Below, piece by piece: positions 59,801-64,000 of a stretch of DNA of 64,000 bases. The first letter of the stretch is position 1; every line of letters begins with the position of its first letter. The position numbers and the translations under genes are program-made. Location: positions 620,001 to 684,000 of the forward strand of contig NZ_QMKK01000054.1 of assembly GCF_003287875.1 (NCBI RefSeq). Direction: 5' to 3'. Below the pieces are notes generated by a model. It did not search any database and was not told the DNA's origin. It was given only the letters and a program-made list of their open reading frames with translations. Origin of the DNA: Martinezella tropici (lineage in GTDB: Bacteria > Pseudomonadota > Alphaproteobacteria > Rhizobiales > Rhizobiaceae).

Positions 59801-60631
59801 CTAACCCTTGACCGCGCCGGCCGTCAGGCCCTGCACGAGATAGCGTTGGATGAGCAGGAAGAAGAGCGCGGCCGGAATGAGCGCCATGACGCCCGCTGCC
59901 ATCATCTGCCCGAAATCCACCGAGAATTTCGAGACGAAGGTGAGAAGGCCGACCGGGAAGGTCGCTGCCTGATTGCCGTTGATGAGCATCAGCGCGAAAA
60001 GCAGCTCACTCCATGCCGCCGTGAAGACAAAGCCGAGCGTTGCCGCAATGCCGGGAAGCGTCAAAGGCAGGATGATCTGCCGGAAGGCGGTGAACTGCGT
60101 CGCACCGTCGATCATGGCTGCTTCTTCCAGATCCTTCGGAATGCCGTCGAAGAAGGACTGCATCAGGAAGGTGGCGAAAGGCACGTTGAAGGCCGTGTAG
60201 ACGATGACGAGGCCGGTCAGGCTGTTGGTCAGATGCAGCGGCGTCAGAATCTTGAAGATCGGCGCGACGAGCATGACCAGCGGAAACATCTGCGTCAGCA
60301 GCATCAGCGCCACGATCCAGTATTTGGCACGGAATTTGAAGCGCGAGAGCGCATAGCCGGAGAGCGACGCGCAAATGGTGACCGCAACCGCCGTCGAGGC
60401 GGAGACGATCAGACTGTTCTTGAAGAAGGTCGGAAAGTCGCTGTGCTGCAGCACGAAGGCATAGTGTTCCCAGGTCGTGCGCGACGGCCACATGCGAACG
60501 CCTTCGGTATAAAGCAGATCGTTCGGCGTCACCGACACTTTCAGCAACCAGAAGAGTGGGAAGAGCGCGAAGGCGACGTAGCAAAGAATGGCCAGACGAT
60601 GGGCGATGGTGGGAAGGACGGATCGTCTCAT
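59801..60631 (-). CDS. CUT1-type sugar ABC transporter permease (MalG-like)
   Basis: This 276-residue membrane protein has six hydrophobic helices and the cytoplasmic EAA loop EEAAMIDGATQFTAFRQIIL near residue 180, which docks on the ATPase. The C-terminal MalG-type end (YLVQGLTAGAVKG) is typical. It follows the other permease gene by three bases. Together with the binding protein this is a standard CUT1 importer; the substrate is unknown. Confidence 0.93.
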   Translation of the reverse strand: MRRSVLPTIAHRLAILCYVAFALFPLFWLLKVSVTPNDLLYTEGVRMWPSRTTWEHYAFVLQHSDFPTFFKNSLIVSASTAVAVTICASLSGYALSRFKFRAKYWIVALMLLTQMFPLVMLVAPIFKILTPLHLTNSLTGLVIVYTAFNVPFATFLMQSFFDGIPKDLEEAAMIDGATQFTAFRQIILPLTLPGIAATLGFVFTAAWSELLFALMLINGNQAATFPVGLLTFVSKFSVDFGQMMAAGVMALIPAALFFLLIQRYLVQGLTAGAVKG

Positions 60632-60634
60632 GGC

Positions 60635-61570
60635 TCAATCCTTGTTCAGCAGTGTCTGCCGCAGCAGGATGATCAGCATGGAATAGGCAAGCAGGAGTAT
60701 GAGCAACACCAGCGCGATGGCCGAGGCATAGCCGAAATCCAGCCGCTTGAAGGCTTGTGTGAAGATGTAGCTGGCGACGATCTGCGTGCGGTCCGCCGGG
60801 CCGCCGCCCGTCATGACGACGATCAGATCGGCGAAATTGGAGATCCAGACCGTTCGCAGGAGGACCGTGATGGCGATGGTCGGCGCCAGGAAAGGAAGCG
60901 TGATCGAGCGAAAGCGCTCGAACCAACCAGCGCCATCGATCGAAGCCGCCTCATAAAGATCGCGCGGGATCGCCTGGAGAGCAGCCAGAAGGGTGATGGC
61001 AAAGAAGGGAATGCCCCACCAGACATTGGCGATGATCGGCCCCCACATCGCATAGTTCGGATCGGACAGGATATTGCCCGGCTCACTCATCAGACCCATG
61101 GCATAGAGCCAATGGGGGATGGGGCCGATGACCGGATTGAACAGCCAGGACCAGTTGAGGCCGGCGAGGAAAGAGGGAACGGCCCAGGGCAGGAATACCA
61201 GCGCCTGAACGATCGATCTGCCGAAAAACGGCTTGTCCAACAGAAGTGCCAGGATCAGCCCGAAGATGAACTGCAACACCACGGAGGCGCCGGTCCACCA
61301 AAGTGTATTCTTCAGTGCCCAGTAGAAGGCCTTATCCTTGGAGAGATCGCGAAAGTGTTCCAGGCCGATGAAGCCGCCGGAAAACGGATTGAGCAGCTGA
61401 ATATCGCGAAAAGCGTAGGATATGCCGATTGCCAGCGGCACCAGCATCACGGCGATGATGAGGATGAGGGCAGGGGCACTGTAGAGATAGGGTTCCGAGG
61501 CGTCGGCGAGGCGCTTCAGCCACGGCCTGCGGTCGTGACGCCTGTCGAGCGTGTCGGTGATCGAAGTCAT
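60635..61570 (-). CDS. CUT1-type sugar ABC transporter permease (MalF-like)
   Basis: This 311-residue membrane protein has six hydrophobic helices and an EAA-type loop YEAASIDGAGWFERFRSITL near residue 215. The ATG at 61570 removes a hydrophilic 15-codon extension that has no ribosome site; the long N-terminal hydrophilic part (residues 1-35) before the first helix is normal for MalF-type subunits. It pairs with the following permease. Confidence 0.92.
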   Translation of the reverse strand: MTSITDTLDRRHDRRPWLKRLADASEPYLYSAPALILIIAVMLVPLAIGISYAFRDIQLLNPFSGGFIGLEHFRDLSKDKAFYWALKNTLWWTGASVVLQFIFGLILALLLDKPFFGRSIVQALVFLPWAVPSFLAGLNWSWLFNPVIGPIPHWLYAMGLMSEPGNILSDPNYAMWGPIIANVWWGIPFFAITLLAALQAIPRDLYEAASIDGAGWFERFRSITLPFLAPTIAITVLLRTVWISNFADLIVVMTGGGPADRTQIVASYIFTQAFKRLDFGYASAIALVLLILLLAYSMLIILLRQTLLNKD

Positions 61571-61660
61571 CTGCAAGAGTTCCCATTCGCGGCGTTCGAA
61601 CGCCGTCTGTTTCAATTGGGCAGAGATGGCGGCGGATCGCTCCGCCGCCGCATGTGCGTT

Positions 61661-62920
61661 CTATTTCTTGGCCAGGAATTTCTGCTGGGCCTTGGTCAGG
61701 TAATCGGCCCACTGGTCGGCCAGATCCTTGGCCGAGATATCGCCGAGCAATGCCTGCTGCGACGTCTTGATCGCCAGCGAATCCTTGAAGAAGGCGAATT
61801 CCTCAAGATAGGTCGGCATGACAGTGGGAACGGTGTCCTTGTCGGCCAGCTCCTGGAACCAGCCCTTGAACTGATCGCCGGCGTAGAATGGGTCTTTTTC
61901 AGCGGCCGTATAGGCTGGAAGTGCGCCGATCTTCTTGTTCCATTCCAGATTGCCTTCCTTGCCTTCAAGGGTCGCGATCAGCTTCCAGGACAGATCCTTG
62001 TTCTGGCTCGTCGCGAACATCGACCAGCCGGCATAACCGATAGTCGGGAAGGACTTGCCATCCGGCCCCTTCGGCAGCGGCGCTACGCCGAAATCATCCT
62101 TCTTCATGCGTTCGGCGACGGCGATCAGCGCATCAGGATCCTGATCGAGGAAGGCGCAGGTGCCGGAATAGAAGCCGGCGACGACCTCGTTGAAGCCCCA
62201 GTTGACGCTGTCCTTCGGCGCATAGCCCTTCTTGTAGAGATCGACCATCCACTCGATGCCCTTCGCCCAGCCCGGGCTGTTCATCGTCGACGTGCCGTCA
62301 TCCTTAAAGTATTTATTGTCCCCGGCCATGGTGGCGGCAAAGATCATCCAGCCGTTGAGACCGCCCGGACCTCCGCGCATGCAGTAGCCGTATTTGCCGG
62401 GCAGCTTGGAGATGGCCTCGGATGCCTTGACGAACTCGTCCAACGTCTTCGGCGGCTCGGCGACGCCGGCATCCTTCAGGATCTTCTTGTTGTAGAACAT
62501 GGCGCGCAGATAGAAGCCGTAGGGCAGCATGTAGGCGGTGTTCTTGACATCCCGGCCGAGCTGAAGCGCGCGGGGCGTCAGTTCACCCGTATGCTCCCAC
62601 TTGGCGAGGTAGGGCTCGAGGCTTTCGAGCATGCCGTTATTGCCATAGAGCGACAGCCAGGTATCAGGCATTTCCATCACGTCCGGCGTATCGCCGGCCG
62701 AAACCATGGTGGCGAACTTCTGAAAGGCCTCGTTCCAGGGCAGGGAGATGATGTCGACCTTGGTGCCGGGATTTGCGGCCTCAAACTTGGCGACGATCGA
62801 TTTGAGCGTCTCGGTGCGCTCGGGGCTGGTGATGACTTCCACAAGCTTGAGCGTCGTGTCGGCAAAGGCGGTGCCGCCCATCAGAGCGGTAAAGAGTGCT
62901 GCTGTTATCAGTCTTTTCAT
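61661..62920 (-). CDS. CUT1-type extracellular sugar-binding protein
   Basis: This 419-residue periplasmic protein of the MalE/UgpB class has a signal peptide ending GTAFA and ligand-cleft segments such as LPWNEAFQKFATMVSAGDTP near residue 60, TLDEFVKASEAISKLPGKYG near residue 155 and IGYAGWSMFATSQNK near residue 295. It delivers the substrate to the two permeases. Substrate is not predictable from sequence alone; the neighbouring PLP enzyme and peptidase do not give a sugar pathway. It is the first transporter gene and is read after the PLP enzyme gene. Confidence 0.92.
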   Translation of the reverse strand: MKRLITAALFTALMGGTAFADTTLKLVEVITSPERTETLKSIVAKFEAANPGTKVDIISLPWNEAFQKFATMVSAGDTPDVMEMPDTWLSLYGNNGMLESLEPYLAKWEHTGELTPRALQLGRDVKNTAYMLPYGFYLRAMFYNKKILKDAGVAEPPKTLDEFVKASEAISKLPGKYGYCMRGGPGGLNGWMIFAATMAGDNKYFKDDGTSTMNSPGWAKGIEWMVDLYKKGYAPKDSVNWGFNEVVAGFYSGTCAFLDQDPDALIAVAERMKKDDFGVAPLPKGPDGKSFPTIGYAGWSMFATSQNKDLSWKLIATLEGKEGNLEWNKKIGALPAYTAAEKDPFYAGDQFKGWFQELADKDTVPTVMPTYLEEFAFFKDSLAIKTSQQALLGDISAKDLADQWADYLTKAQQKFLAKK

Positions 62921-62962
62921 GTCGGTTCCCCCTTTTTAGGTTTTCCTCTCAGATTGACGATG

Positions 62963-64000
62963 TCACGAGGCGGCGGCGATTGCCTCCTCGAGTTCCTTCC
63001 ACAGGGCCTCGGTTCCTTCGAGGCCGATATGGAGACGTACGGAGCACGGATTGATGCCAAAAGTATGCGCTGAGTTTGGCTGCGCCTTCTGTTGCAGCAC
63101 GACTTCGCCCGGCACGATCAGGCTCTCATGTCCGCCCCAGCTCACACCCAGCTTGAATAGCGTGAGGCGATCGGCAAAGGCGCGGATATCGACGCCCTCG
63201 CGGAAGATGAAAGAAAACAGGCCCGAGGTGCCATTCAGTCCGGATGGCAGCCGGTTGGCCAGGCCCGGGTGGCAGACTTGCTCGACGACATCGAGCTCCT
63301 GCAGCCGCCTGGCGATCGTCATCGCCGCCGCCTCATGCGCCTTCATGCGGATCGGCAGGGTGCGCAGGCCGCGGATCAGGAGCCATGCGTCGAAGGGCGA
63401 AAGCTTGCCGCCGAGATAGGGATAGGCTTCCGCCTTCAGCCGCGCGATCATCTCCTTCGAGCCGGCGACAACGCCGGCGACCACGTCGCTGTGCCCACCG
63501 AGATATTTGGAGGCGGAATGGATGACGAGATCGACGCCGAGCTTCAAAGGCTGCTGGAAGTAGGGCGTGGCCCAGCTATTGTCGATCATCGAGACGACGC
63601 CGTGCTGCTTTGCAAGGGCGGCCAGAGCGCCGACATCATGCGCTTCCATGACCCAGCTGGTCGGGCTTTCCATGTAGAAGACCTTGGCGCCGGGAAGCGC
63701 TCGCGCGACGGCTTCCTCATCGCGGCCGTCGACGTAGGCGACTTCGACCTTCATGCGCTTCAGAACGGTGCCGAAGAGGCGGAAGGCATCGGGATAGACA
63801 TGCTTGACCGCAACGATGCGGTCTCCCGGCTCGACGAAACTTAAGACGGCCGACGAGATCGCCGCCATGCCGCTGGCAAAGCCGAGCGCATCTTCGGCTC
63901 CCTCGAGTTTTGCCAGCATCTCCTCGAACATGCGCACGGTCGGGTTGAGGCCGCGCGTATAGATCGGACGCACCTTTTCGCCGCGATAGGAGGCGATCAT
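62963..64000 (-). CDS. Cys/Met-metabolism PLP enzyme (cystathionine lyase/synthase family), partial
   Basis: The 345 visible residues belong to the gamma-family of PLP enzymes; the protein begins beyond the right edge, so some 40-50 N-terminal residues are probably missing. The PLP lysine lies in HSASKYLGGHSDVVAG near residue 180; DNSWATPYFQQPL near residue 140 holds the ring-binding Asp; SGMAAISS near residue 45 holds phosphate contacts. YTRGLNPT replaces the YSRxxNPT motif. It is cystathionine beta- or gamma-lyase-like; the exact reaction cannot be told. It precedes the sugar-binding-protein gene by 42 bases on the same strand. Confidence 0.88.
   Translation of the reverse strand: MIASYRGEKVRPIYTRGLNPTVRMFEEMLAKLEGAEDALGFASGMAAISSAVLSFVEPGDRIVAVKHVYPDAFRLFGTVLKRMKVEVAYVDGRDEEAVARALPGAKVFYMESPTSWVMEAHDVGALAALAKQHGVVSMIDNSWATPYFQQPLKLGVDLVIHSASKYLGGHSDVVAGVVAGSKEMIARLKAEAYPYLGGKLSPFDAWLLIRGLRTLPIRMKAHEAAAMTIARRLQELDVVEQVCHPGLANRLPSGLNGTSGLFSFIFREGVDIRAFADRLTLFKLGVSWGGHESLIVPGEVVLQQKAQPNSAHTFGINPCSVRLHIGLEGTEALWKELEEAIAAAS

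Noticed and set aside
59846..63073. Plus-strand open frame of over 1000 codons across the sugar transporter genes
   Set aside because: It is antisense to four well-supported ABC transporter genes, has Arg/Asp/Gly-rich unfoldable sequence, and arises from high-GC codon bias in the real genes.

Overview
The window is a GC-rich alphaproteobacterial segment, almost certainly from a Rhizobium-type organism (Rhizobiaceae). Pointers are the dctBD/dctA C4-dicarboxylate locus, DUF1127 small proteins, an alpha-r14/NfeR1-type small RNA, a DUF982 protein, an Omp25/RopB-like porin and a rhizobial (Rkp/KPS-type) capsule export set. Whether this is chromosome or megaplasmid cannot be told from the window. 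No tRNA, rRNA, CRISPR array, transposase or phage gene was seen.

Layout. (1) 1-13.2 kb: a long minus-strand operon that reads as the oxidative D-apiose pathway: RuBisCO-like protein, 3-oxo-isoapionate kinase, D-apionate oxidoisomerase, a CUT2-type sugar ABC transporter with a DUF2291 lipoprotein, D-apiose dehydrogenase, D-apionate lactonase, and DhaK/DhaL-type kinase subunits running off the left edge. A divergent GntR/FCD regulator and repeated TGGTAT boxes suggest local control. (2) 13.3-18.6 kb: a small membrane protein, uppP, a TPP-riboswitch-controlled thiM-thiE-thiD-SDR operon, a 48-residue DUF1127 protein and a small RNA whose four hairpin loops all carry anti-Shine-Dalgarno CTCCTCCC. 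(3) 18.8-26.4 kb: a YghU-type glutathione enzyme, an unassigned PLP-fold protein, and dctD-dctB divergent from dctA, with a sigma-54 promoter and a DctD-type dyad between them. (4) 26.4-29.6 kb: a Nudix hydrolase behind a possible PHO box, a small HTH protein, a DUF982 protein and gene-poor DNA with small repeats. (5) 29.6-51.7 kb: a surface region with a porin, a Hint-domain protein, a tandem glycosyltransferase, DUF4214 and TPR proteins, and an ABC-dependent capsule export set in several transcription units (two KpsE, one KpsM, one KpsT, KpsC, a KpsD/Wza-like lipoprotein), two FkbM methyltransferases, two further glycosyltransferases and an AraC regulator. (6) 51.9-57.2 kb: an OmpR/EnvZ-type two-component pair, a gene-poor stretch with three strong inverted repeats, a Spy-like periplasmic protein, a Cys-rich mini-protein, an AraC regulator and a second DUF1127 protein. 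(7) 57.4-64 kb: an M24 peptidase convergent with a CUT1-type sugar ABC transporter that sits downstream of a trans-sulfuration-type PLP enzyme cut by the right edge.

How the parts work together. The first operon would import a plant cell-wall branched sugar (apiose), oxidise and open it, and feed a C4 or C3 product to central metabolism. The dct locus supplies C4-dicarboxylate uptake. The capsule region would assemble and export a Kdo-linked polysaccharide. KpsS and Kdo-synthesis genes are not in the window, so those functions must lie elsewhere. Assignments rest on family motifs and gene order read by eye; no database search was run.
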